This document shows positions 36,905-46,484 of a stretch of 64,000 nt of DNA, in pieces. Origin of the DNA: Devosia sp. A8/3-2 (GTDB lineage Bacteria > Pseudomonadota > Alphaproteobacteria > Rhizobiales > Devosiaceae); the NCBI GenBank assembly GCA_025452255.1, contig CP104974.1:744001-808000 (forward strand), written 5' to 3'. The notes below the pieces were generated by a model. The model saw only the letters and a program-made list of their open reading frames with translations, was not told the origin of the DNA and did not search any database. The first letter of the stretch is position 1. Each line of letters opens with the position of its first letter. Made by a program: the position numbers and the translations under genes.

Positions 36905-37919
36905 ATGGGCGACGGAAAGACAGCGGGTTCTAAGGCCAATGCTGGCCTCGGGACCAGCCTGATTACGGCTGCTGAGCAGGAATTCAATAAGGGCGCCAAG
37001 CCCTATAATAATCCGCTCTATACCGGGATCGGTGACACCACCAAGCAAGGCATCGACCAGACCGTTGCCGCTGCCAACTCGACCGCTCCGGTCTCCAAAA
37101 TGCCTATAACTGGAACAACCAGTTTTTGCAGGGCGGCGGCTGGGGCGAAGGTCAGAAAGACGCCATGACCACGGTTGGCGGTGTCGGCAACCAGTTTGGC
37201 CAGATCGCCAAGGATGGCTTTGGCGCGATGGCGGCCGGTGCCCACGATCCCTCGCTGACAGAGCAGCAGCTTATGGGCGTGGCCACGGGTCAAGCGATGG
37301 GTCAGAACGCGCCGGGATATGCCGAGCTGCGGCAAAACCGGCTGACGACACGCTGGGCGATATCAATGCCAGCTATCTGTCTGGCGGGCGGTTCGGCTCG
37401 TCGGTTCATGGCCAGAATGTTGCCAAGGGCCTTTCCGGTACGTTGGCCAATCTCGACTACACCAATTACCAGAACGATATCGGCCGGCAGGAACGGGCGC
37501 TGTCGGCTATTGAGGGCACGCGGCAGCAGGGCTTCCAGAACCAGTTCAACAGCCTTGGCGCACAGGTTGGCGCGCTGGGGGCACAGCAGGGGGCTGCGCA
37601 GTCCCAATTCGGCATGGGCCAGCAGAATGTTGCGAACCAGCAGCAGGCCGCCGCGTCCATGCCGGGATTCGCGCAAGCGCTATTGATGCCGGGGCAAGCG
37701 GTCACCCAGAGCCGGCCAGTGCTCGATGCCGACAAGCAGGCATCACGTATTGCAGATTACGATCTTTGGACCCGCCAGAATGAGGCCCGCACCAATCAGA
37801 TCGCGCAGTACGCCAGCATCCTGCAAGGCATGCAGGGGGCGCCCGGTACCCAGCAGGAAACCCCATGGTGGCAATCGCTTCTTGGCGGCGCCGCCGGCAT
37901 TGCCAGCGTGGTTCTCTAG
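36905..37919 (+). CDS. Gln/Gly/Ala-rich internal virion protein, frameshifted
   Basis: About 338 residues in three frames (breaks near 37100 and 37335). It contains AYNWNNQFLQGGGWGEGQKD, then GGRFGSSVHGQNVAKGLSGT and a Gln-rich repeat region (QQGAAQSQFGMGQQNVANQQ), ending TPWWQSLLGGAAGIASVVL, which is membrane-like. This fits an ejection protein of the podovirus core, but is inferred from composition and place. Confidence 0.6.
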
Positions 37920-37931
37920 GGAGAAATTTAA

Positions 37932-39010
37932 ATGGCAGGACTTCTTAGCGGCTGGCTGGGTGAAAACCCGTTCTATCAGGGCTTCGATGAACGGCGGAAC
38001 ACCATCGGCCAATTTGGCCTTGGGCTGATGTCGGGCAGTAATCCGCAGGAGGGATTTCAGAAGGGCATTGCTGGGGCGATTGACGGCCGGCAGCGGGATG
38101 ACGCCTACGCCACGGCCAAAAGGCGGAAGCCGAACGCCAGAAGGCGATCAGCGCCACGACCGAATGGCTACGCGGCAAAGCCGCCAGCGATCCGTTCGCC
38201 GCCGATATGGTGGGATTGGTGGAAGCCGGCGCGCTGACGCCCAATGCCGCGTTCTCGGAATATGCCGGGGTGGCACAGGGCGGCGCCTCGGATTGGTCCA
38301 AGCTCAATGACGGCACGCTCTACAATCAGCGCACCGGCGAGACCCGCCAGCTCGATGGCGTCGGCGGTCTGGACACTACCGAATACGGGCTGACCCCGAT
38401 CTGGGGACAGTTCGATGACGGCTCTTTCGGGTATGGCGTGCAGGGCAAGGATGGCTCGTTCAAGAAGGTGGACACCGGGGACCTCAAGCCCCTTGATCCC
38501 CGATCCCTCTCGGGCGAGCGCGCCTTTGGCACGGCAGTGGGCACCTCGCAGGGGCAGGGCGCCGCTGCTGCTCAGGGTGATATTTCCAGTGCCGAGGCCG
38601 CCCTCAATATCCTCGATCAGATCGAGACCAGTCCAGAACTGCCGTGGGCGACCGGACGTTCGGCGGCCATGGGCATGAACAACCCGATTGTGGCTCTCGG
38701 TCGCTTCGGCTTCCAGAACCTTGTCGACCGGGCCAAGAGCGGCGCTTTTCTATCGGCCATTCAGCAGATGCGGGGCATGGGCGCGCTCTCGAATGCTGAA
38801 GGCCGAGTCGCCACGGCTGCGATCACCCGCATGGACACGGCGCTGTCTGAGGCTGACTTCCGTAAGGCGCTGGCAGACTATCGAGCCGTCATTCAGACCG
38901 GCTTACAGAGGGCCCGGGGCCGTGTGGGCATGCAGCCTAATGTCAATGCGCCGGTCCCGCAGCAGCCGGGTGGCTCGGTAGACTACCGCAACAAATATGG
39001 GCTCGAATAG
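37932..39010 (+). CDS. Internal virion/ejection protein, frameshifted
   Basis: About 360 residues. It starts MAGLLSGWLGENPFYQGFDE; a frame change near 38120 leads to ERQKAISATTEWLRGKAASD. The middle has WGQFDDGSFGYGVQGKDGSF, and the C-terminus MGALSNAEGRVATAAITRMD, ALSEADFRKALADYRAVIQT resembles a motif often found in long phage structural proteins. Probably part of the DNA-ejection machinery. Confidence 0.6.
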
Positions 39011-42000
39011 ATGGCTGATCTTGCACGCATCAAGCGCAATGTGGCCCGCATGGCGGCCCAGAATGCGCCAGAGGCCGACATTGACGGCTATATCGCCAGT
39101 GAAGGCGTGACCGTCGACCAAGTGCGCGACTTCCGGCCAGAGCCGGGCAATCCCATCGATCCCAGCCCGGCGTTCAATGACGCAATGGCCGACGCTTCGG
39201 CGCGCACCACGGCGCTGGGCCGCCCGACGACTGGTCTTTGGGAGAATATCGGCGCTGGTGTTGATGAGGGCGCCAATGCGATCCTCGGCGCTCCCGTGGA
39301 TCTTCCCGTATTTCTCGGCAATAGCCTGCTCAACGCTGGCAACAGCGCGCTTGAAATGGCTGGCGCCGGCCGTCCGCTGCCGAACATTCCGACCGATCTG
39401 CCGGGCTCGTCCCGGGGCTGGGAGCGGACGCAGGAAAACTTGGGCTTCACGCCCCCAGCAATGTCGTGCCCGCCGATGACGGTCAGCGTCTCGCCCGCGC
39501 GGCTGCGGAATCGTCGACCATGGCCGTTCTGCCCGAAACCATGATGATCAAGGCGGGGCAGGTGGCCAGCAAGCTGCCTGCCGCTGTCCAATCTGGGACT
39601 GACGCGCTCGCAGCGCTTCTGGGCCAGTCGCGCACCGCCGGTCAGTTCGCCCGCAATGCTGCGACGAACGCTGCGGCCGGCGCTGGCTCGCAGGCTGCAA
39701 TGGACGCAGCGCCAGACGAACTGAAGCCGCTTGCTGGTCTGGTCGGTGGCGTGGGCTCCGGTGTCGCGGCCCATGGCCTGACGGGCATCCCCGGTGCCGT
39801 CCGATCCGGTGCAGACGTGGTCGGGGACTACCTTGCGCCTTTGACCAAAGGCGGTCGCGAGCGTGCGGCCGGGCAGAGGCTTCGCGATAATGCCACCGAT
39901 ATTGGTGCCGTTCTTGAGGCGCTTGACGGCCCGGTGGCCCAGAACGTGCCCGGCTCTGAGCTGACCACGTTCCAGCAGACCGGCGACATGGGGCTTGGCG
40001 CCCTTGAGCGCAGCGCGGCCACCAAAAGCCCAGCTGAATTCCAACAGCGTCGGGCTGACCAGAACGCCGCCCAGATCGCGGCCATGGATCGCCTTCAGGG
40101 CAGTGGTGCACCGGAAAATGTTGCCGCGGCACTCCGCGCCCAGCTTGAAGACATCGATGCCCGCACCGCAGCTCGGCTGGATCAGACGACGCAAAACGCC
40201 CGTCAATCCGCCGCCGCTGTTGGCCGGGGCAAAACGCCTGAGGTGAGTGGTGAGAACATCCGCGCCAGCCTCGAAAGCGCCCGGTCGGCGGCTAAGGAAC
40301 GGGAAGATGCAATCTGGGGTCTGGTTGATCCGGATGGCTCGTTGGCGCTATCGCCCAGCAAGACCCGTGCGGCCGGCAAGCAGATCGTGGAAGAAACCCC
40401 GGCCTCGGCCCGTCAGCCATCGGGCGAGGAAGCGGCCATTTATGACGTGGTCAAGAAATACGGCGACACCATCTCGCTGAAGGAGCTTTCGGCACTGCAT
40501 ACCCGTGTCAAAGACGAGCTGCGCCAGCTTCGCACCATGGGAATGGGCGACAGCACTCCCTATCGCCGCTTGACGCAGCTCAACAACAGCGTATTTGCTG
40601 ATCTGAATGAAGCCGTTGTTGCCAAGGTTGCCCAAGAGCAGGATGCTGTGGCAAAAGGGTTGATGAGCGCGGAAGATACTCTCGCCGCAAACTTCCAGCG
40701 CTGTAAACGAATGGAGCACTGCTCGCAGTGAGCTCGCCAGTCAAAGAGCCGGGCAAAGTGTTGGCCAAGGTGCTGGAGCCAATGGCGCCCTTCGACAGGG
40801 CGGAGTTTCTTCAGTATCTCGAACGCAAGGCCAAAGGGGAGCAGGATTTCGTGACGCTCCGCGCGATCCGCGACTATCAGGCGATGGCCTCGTCCCCAAC
40901 TTCGACAATGAAGCCCTCGACCGACTGAACGTCGCGCGTGAGACGACGCAGAAGCGCGTCAACACCTTTGACAATCCCACCTTGAAGCCGATCCGGCAGC
41001 GCCCGTCGACGCAGTCGCCTTATGACATGCAGGCGGCCAGCGTTCCCGGTCGCATCTTCCATGCCGGCGCCAAGAGCTTCAACGACGTGCAGACCTATCG
41101 CCGTGCGGTGGGTGATCGGGTTGCGATGCCCCAGCTTCAGGCCTATGCGGCTGATCGCATCCGGGCTGCCGCACTCCGAGAAGATGGCACGATCGATCCC
41201 GGCCGGCTGGCGTCATGGCGCCGGTCCCATGCCGATGCGCTGCGGGCGTTCCCCGCCCTCGACCGCAAGCTGGCCGATGCCGCAAAGGCGTCTGAAGCCA
41301 TGGCCGAGGTAGCGACCACGCGCAAGCTGGCGCTGGACGACGCTCAGAAAGGCGTGGTTGGTCGTATCATGGGGCTGGACGATCCGCAGGACGTGGTGCG
41401 GACCATCGGCGGCATCTTCTCCCGGCAGGATTCCGCCGCCCAGATGCAACGCCCGGTGCAGGCTCTTGGCGATGATCCTCAGGCCCGTGAAGGCCTGCGC
41501 AAAGCCATTGTCGACTTCGTGGCCATGCGCTTCATCGGCAATACCGAAGCGGCAACCTCCGGGCTGGGCACCATCAAATCGGATGGCTACCAGACGTTCT
41601 TCAAGCAGAACACCAACGCGCTGCGAATGGCTGGCTTCAGCTCGGACGAGCTCGACACGATGGCGCGCATCGCCCAGGATTTGCAGCAGACCAACCGGTC
41701 AATCGCTTCGGTGAAGTTGCCGGGCGGCTCGAACACGGCGCAGGATACCTTTGCCATCCGGCAGACCGACGCGCCGCAAACCATCATGGCCAAGCTGGTG
41801 GCAACCACAGCCGCCACCGGCACCGGCGCCACGCTGGTATTTGGTCCTGTGGTGGGTTTGCCCGTCGCTGCATCCACGGCCATCATTGGAGCGTTCCGCC
41901 GGGCCGGGATCGCCAAGATTGATGACTCGGTCAAGGATGCCATGCTGAACCCGGCGCGCGCCCGACTGCTGCTGATGAAGGCTACGCCGGGCAACGTCAA

Positions 42001-42100
42001 ACTGCTGGGAACGACCCTGCCGCAGATGCTTCGTCGGTCTGCGCTGGCCTCCGGCGTGGCCATTAATCAAGATCGCGAAACCGATCAGCAAAGCCCTTGA
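39011..42100 (+). CDS. Large internal virion protein, frameshifted
   Basis: About 1030 residues over several frames (breaks near 39455, 40695 and 40910). It has Ala/Gly-rich regions (NAATNAAAGAGSQAAMDAAP), long helices (REDAIWGLVDPDGSLALSPS, VYDVVKKYGDTI-like segments) and a C-terminal hydrophobic pair: TTAATGTGATLVFGPVVGLP, VAASTAIIGAFRRAGIAK. I see no peptidase or lysozyme motif. Size, place and hydrophobic C-terminus fit a gp16-type ejection protein that crosses the envelope. Confidence 0.65.
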
Positions 42101-42119
42101 GTACCGGGGCCAAGATGGT

Positions 42120-42437
42120 ATGTTCGTTGAGAACATCATAGGAACATCTGGGATGCGCGCGCTCGTCGTTTTTTGCCCGGCATTGATGGCCGCTCCAGCC
42201 TTAGCCGACACTGGAATTCCCAGCTACGGCGAAGGCGCTGCGGAGAACATTACCGACCGCGAGCTGATCGAGCGCTGGGCCGCCGCCGATGAAGTCTGCC
42301 GTGGCACCTATGGCAGCGACATTGGCATGTGGGAAGCCTGCGGGCTACGCGAGGCGTACAATGTCCTGCTGAAGGGCCGCAAATACTGCGTCTATGGCCC
42401 AACAGTCACCAATGGATGGGAACGCTGCAAGGAGTAG
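42120..42437 (+). CDS. Small exported phage protein
   Basis: 105 residues from 42120, or 94 from the ATG at 42153. The segment MRALVVFCPALMAAPALA is a signal peptide, favouring 42153. The mature part (CRGTYGSDIGMWEACGLREA, YCVYGPTVTNGWERCKE) has four cysteines, so disulphides in the periplasm are likely. It precedes a strong terminator. Possible roles in lysogenic conversion or exclusion are open. Confidence 0.6.
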   Translation: MFVENIIGTSGMRALVVFCPALMAAPALADTGIPSYGEGAAENITDRELIERWAAADEVCRGTYGSDIGMWEACGLREAYNVLLKGRKYCVYGPTVTNGWERCKE

Positions 42438-42465
42438 CGCCCCCGGTTCAAATAGTCATTTAGCG

Positions 42466-42488
42466 ACCCCGCTCCGGCGGGGTTTTTT
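42466..42488 (+). terminator. Strong rho-independent terminator
   Basis: CCCCGC-TCCG-GCGGGG stem-loop followed by six T, ending 6 bp before the GTG start of the virion lysozyme gene. Confidence 0.88.
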
Positions 42489-42494
42489 ATTGGG

Positions 42495-44422
42495 GTGAGC
42501 CCGGTGGAATTCAACGAAATCTCTTCCCGTCTGGTCAGCGACACGGTGCGCGACCTCCGGCTGACACCGGCACAGGCATCCGGCGTTGTCGGCAGCTCGG
42601 CGCATGAAACTGGTGGTTTCCAGTTCATGCAGGAATTGCGCCCCGTCGTGCAGGGCTCCCAAGGCGGTTATGGCTTCGCGCAGTGGACTGGCGGTCGCCG
42701 CGACAATTTCGAGAAATGGGCCAAGGAGAGGGGCCTCGATATCAATAGCTATGAAGCCAACTACGGTTTCATGCGCCACGAGATCGAGACGGTTCCCTTC
42801 GAGCGCCGCAGGTTCGACGAAGTCCGCAACGCCACGACCCCCGGCGAGGCGGCAAAGGTCTTCACGGAACGCTGGCTTCGCCCGGACAAAGATCACGTCA
42901 GGATGGGCGACCGGGTCAATTGGACCAATCGCATCGTCAATGAGGTGGTTCCGACCATCTCCTTTGAGCCTCGGGTAGCCCCGACGCCCGCAACGCCATC
43001 CCTGCCGCTTCAGTCGGCCTTGCTGGCACGGGGCGCAACGGATCAGGCCTTGCAGTCAGCCTTGAATGCACGCGTCAATGCGCCGCCAATGCCCCGGCCA
43101 CGTCCGCAGCAGTCGCAGAGCCCGCTTGGTGCTATCGACGCTGCCGCGCCTCGCCAGCCATCGCCAGCCATGGCTTATCTGGGGCCGTTCGCGCCCCGCC
43201 AACAGGCACAGCAGGACCTTACCCAGCCGGGTGCAGTGCAACGCTCTGTGCAGGCAGCCAGCCAGTCGCAAAATCCCGCATTGCAAGCGGCGTTGAGTGC
43301 ACGGGTCTCAGGCCGGGGGCGACACGGCCGCCAATGCCTCAGAGCTATGCAGGCCAGGACCGCACCCAGCCAACCCGCCGCCAGGCTGCCGCGCCCATGC
43401 CGGCATCGGTAGAGGATCGCGTGACGGCCCGTAACTCGGCCCTTGCATCGCAATCTTCGCCCATTGGTCAGCCGCCAGCCACTCGGGTTGTGCAAAGCGT
43501 ACCCATGCCCCCCAGCCGCCCCCAGAGCTATGCAGGGCAGGACGCGGCACCGACACGGACCCCAACGCCTGCGCCGACGCGCACCGCTGCCCCCTCGGGT
43601 CAATCGGAGATGCAGCGCATGGCAGCGCTCTATGGCGGTGGCGGCCCAACGCGCCCACCCATGCCGGGCAGCGATGACCGTCTGCTGCCCTCTGCTGGTA
43701 TTCCGGATCGCTCGGCCGGCCCGCCTATCCGCTCGACCAATCCTATTCAGATCGTGCCGAACCCGACCCAGACGGCACAGACCAACAGCCCTGCCAAGGA
43801 TTTCACCGGGCAATATGACCAGTTCGGCAAGCCGGTGTTCAAGCCATCGGCACCCCTCGCGCCGGTAACGCGGGTAGCCGGCGCTACGCCGCCCATGCCT
43901 ATGCCACGTCCGACCGCCGTTGCCACGCAACTCGACACCAAGCCGCCTATGCCGGCCAGCTACGTCCCGACACAGGTGGCAGCGGCACTGCCCATTGCCG
44001 GTGCTGTCGCGCCGGTCCCCATGCCGCGTCTCGACCGTCCGGGGATCTTCGGAAAACCGCAACTGTTCGGTCGCGATGTGCCGTTGCCGGGTGTGCTGGG
44101 CCTGCTCCAGAACGCCACCAAGGCCATGGCGAATGCCTCGGGTCCCTTCAACAATGGCGCTGATAACCTGCTCTACAACACCATGCGCGGCGGGGATTTC
44201 AACACACCCGGCGCGGCCACGCATATCGGCACAAATGGCTATCTCTATGCGCCCAAGGCTGGCGGTGGGTTCGTCAATGTCGGCCGCGCCAACCCGGCCA
44301 TGTCCAACGCCGAACTCTACGAATCCCGCCGTCCACGAAACCCGCAGAACGCGGCAGACCGCATGCGGTCCAATTCATCCAGATTCGACAGTGACAACGG
44401 CGATAGCATCTTTGGGAGTTAG
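42495..44422 (+). CDS. Virion-associated lysozyme with proline-rich tail, frameshifted
   Basis: About 642 residues. The N-terminal domain (VVGSSAHETGGFQFMQELRP, GGYGFAQWTGGRRDNFEKWA) matches the phage tail lysozyme family, with the catalytic Glu in HETGG. It is followed by a long region of low complexity with repeated PPMP-x-PRP, PMPPSRPQSYAGQD and LQSAL-x-AR units. A frame change near 43310 joins the two halves. The C-terminus (NGADNLLYNTMRGGDFNTPG) may anchor it. It would open the peptidoglycan locally during DNA entry. The start is GTG 42495 or GTG 42504. Confidence 0.75.
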
Positions 44423-44424
44423 CC

Positions 44425-45237
44425 ATGGCTGACAAGAATTCAGTTGCCGATTGGGATACCAACGCCAACAACAACGACAACATTAGCAGCGTTAACATTG
44501 CTGAAGGCTGCGCGCCGAGCGGTATCAATAACGCGATCCGGGCGATGATGGCCCAGATCAAAACGAAGTTTAATGCAGTAGACGCGGCGATCCTGAGCGC
44601 ATGCCCTCCGGGCACAAGGGGCGGTTTTGCGATGAGCACGCCTCCTGATGGTTGGCTCAAGCGCAACGGGGCCGCAATCTCCCGCACCGCCTATGCAGCT
44701 TTGTTCGCCGCAATCGGCACGACCTATGGCGCTGGCAATGGCACCACCACTTTCAACGTGCCAGATGATCGCGGCGAGTTTGATCGAGCATGGGATGACG
44801 GACGAGGCGTCGATGCCGGTCGCGCCTTCGGCAGCCTCCGGGCCTCTGAGCTTGGCAGTCATACCCACACCGGTTCGGCCGATAGCGCCGGCGCGCATGG
44901 GCACACTGGCTCCGCAAACGCGGCGGGTTGGCACGGTCACTCTGGAATAGCCAATGCAGCCGGGGCGCACAGTCACACCGTATCCGGCGTTTGGACCGGT
45001 TCGACAACTCGTCCGAACGGCGCAAACTCCAGTGTGCCGTCTGGGATCAGCACGGTGGGGACTAGCACCGATGGCAATCACTCCCATTCCCTCTCCATCG
45101 ACGGCAACGGCGAGCACACCCACACCCCGGCGATCAACGCTGCCGGCGCCCATACGCACACCCTATCCATCGTGGCGGCTGGTGGCGCGGAAAACCGACT
45201 GCGCAACCGCGCATTTCTTGCTTGCATTAAATACTGA
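44425..45237 (+). CDS. Tail collar fibre protein with His repeats
   Basis: 270 residues. A phage collar domain is seen around residues 70-118 (PPDGWLKRNGAAISRTAYAA, LFAAIGTTYGAGNGTTTFNV, PDDRGEF). It is followed by spaced HTHTGSA, HGHTGSA, HGHSGIA, HSHTVSG, HSHSLSI, HTHTPAI and HTHTLSI units, the His-x-His motif that binds iron in trimeric fibre needles of other phages. The C-terminus NRLRNRAFLACIKY is the usual end of such fibres. Confidence 0.85.
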   Translation: MADKNSVADWDTNANNNDNISSVNIAEGCAPSGINNAIRAMMAQIKTKFNAVDAAILSACPPGTRGGFAMSTPPDGWLKRNGAAISRTAYAALFAAIGTTYGAGNGTTTFNVPDDRGEFDRAWDDGRGVDAGRAFGSLRASELGSHTHTGSADSAGAHGHTGSANAAGWHGHSGIANAAGAHSHTVSGVWTGSTTRPNGANSSVPSGISTVGTSTDGNHSHSLSIDGNGEHTHTPAINAAGAHTHTLSIVAAGGAENRLRNRAFLACIKY

Positions 45238-45245
45238 GGTCCCAC

Positions 45246-45806
45246 ATGCGAATTCTGCTCATCGATCGGCAACCCGAGCTGGTCAATGCATGGATCGAGG
45301 CCATGCCCGACTGCGAAGCCATCTGCGGCGATATCCTTGAACACGAGGTCGATGCCGTGGTCAGTCCCGGCAACAGCTTTGGCTTCATGGATGGCGGGAT
45401 TGACCTCGCCTATTCCACCAAGTTCGGCTGGGAAGTTCAGACGAGGGTGCAGCGGGCGATCCGTGAGACGTTCGACGGCGAATTGCTTGTCGGCCGGGCG
45501 CTCATCGTCCCCACCGGCGACCCGGACATTCCGCATGTCATCGCTGCCCCTACCATGCGCGTGCCCATGCAAATTGCCGATCCTTCTGCAGTAAGGCTGG
45601 CCACCCGCGCGGCAGTGCGCGCAGCGAGCCGGGCGGGGCTCGAAACTATCGCCATGCCGGGCATGGGCACCGGCGCCGGTCTGGTGAAGTTCAGCTGGGC
45701 CGCTCGGATGATGGCCGCTGGTATTGCCGACGCGCTTGGACCGAAGCAGTTCCCGAAGTCCTTCAGTGTCGCCCAAGACGATCATTTCAAGACCTATCCG
45801 AGGTAA
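45246..45806 (+). CDS. Macro domain (ADP-ribose-binding) protein
   Basis: 186 residues, a whole macro domain. GDILEHEVDAVVSPGNSFGF (from residue 28) has the conserved Asp29 for the adenine and Asn43 for the ribose, and AMPGMGTGAG (136-145) forms the phosphate loop. Macro domains bind or hydrolyse ADP-ribose derivatives. Placed in the tail operon between the collar fibre and a fibre-associated gene, it would be made late. Roles in countering NAD-based host defence are possible but unproven. Confidence 0.85.
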   Translation: MRILLIDRQPELVNAWIEAMPDCEAICGDILEHEVDAVVSPGNSFGFMDGGIDLAYSTKFGWEVQTRVQRAIRETFDGELLVGRALIVPTGDPDIPHVIAAPTMRVPMQIADPSAVRLATRAAVRAASRAGLETIAMPGMGTGAGLVKFSWAARMMAAGIADALGPKQFPKSFSVAQDDHFKTYPR

Positions 45807-45809
45807 GCC

Positions 45810-46241
45810 ATGGCAACCGCACCGACGATCTACAATTACGACCCGGCGACGGGTCTTTTTCTTGGCACTGGCAAAGCCGATCCTTCGCCGCTTGAAACCG
45901 ATGTCTGGCTCATTCCGGCACACGCCACGCTGAACGCCCCACCCACTGGCGTTTCGGTGGCCAAGCTCCGCTGGGACGGCAGCGCGTGGCGGCAGGACGG
46001 CGAGACAACCCAGATCCCCGTCAACTATCGCATTTCCAAAGACGCCATTTGGCGCCGCGCTACCGACGCAGAGGCCGAGCTGATGGAACAGACCCTTGCT
46101 GCCCAGCCCGTCAGGATTCGGCGCATCTATGAGGGGGCCACCCATATCCAAAGCGGCGACGAGCTGTTTGGACTGTTGGAAACCGCAATGACAGCCCTGT
46201 TCGGACCGTCGCGAGCGGCCGAGCTACTGGCGCCGGGTTGA
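45810..46241 (+). CDS. Tail fibre assembly-like protein
   Basis: 143 residues: TIYNYDPATGLFLGTGKADP, LIPAHATLNAPP and LRWDGSAWRQD near the start resemble the tail-fibre assembly/beta-tail family, with TDAEAELMEQTLAAQPVRIR after. It is next to the fibre genes. Its stop overlaps the start of the next gene. Confidence 0.6.
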   Translation: MATAPTIYNYDPATGLFLGTGKADPSPLETDVWLIPAHATLNAPPTGVSVAKLRWDGSAWRQDGETTQIPVNYRISKDAIWRRATDAEAELMEQTLAAQPVRIRRIYEGATHIQSGDELFGLLETAMTALFGPSRAAELLAPG

Positions 46242-46468
46242 TGGCAGTGGACGGCTGCACCGGATTTCAGTGGGCGGAATGGCTCTTTTCCATTCGGGCC
46301 TGCTGCGACGTTCACGACCCGGGCGGCAGCGACGGCACATTGCTCGATTGCCTGCTCGCCAACACCCCGGAATGGACTCGGCCGATTGTCGGGCTCTGCA
46401 TCGCCCTGATGCTGCTGTTCCGCCCGATCTACCGCTACTTCAAGCCCAAGGGCACCGCCCAGCATTGA
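46241..46468 (+). CDS. Small PLA2-like membrane protein
   Basis: 75 residues. Cys6 and the motif ACCDVHDPGGSDGTLLDCLL place Cys21-Cys22, His25-Asp26 and Cys38 in a pattern like the catalytic CC-x2-HD of secreted phospholipase A2. A single membrane helix follows (PIVGLCIALMLLFRPIYRYF). It lies between fibre and tailspike genes. Lipid hydrolysis is inferred from the motif alone; the Ca-binding glycine loop is not obvious. Confidence 0.5.
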   Translation: MAVDGCTGFQWAEWLFSIRACCDVHDPGGSDGTLLDCLLANTPEWTRPIVGLCIALMLLFRPIYRYFKPKGTAQH

Positions 46469-46484
46469 TCGTCAGGAGGCGCAA

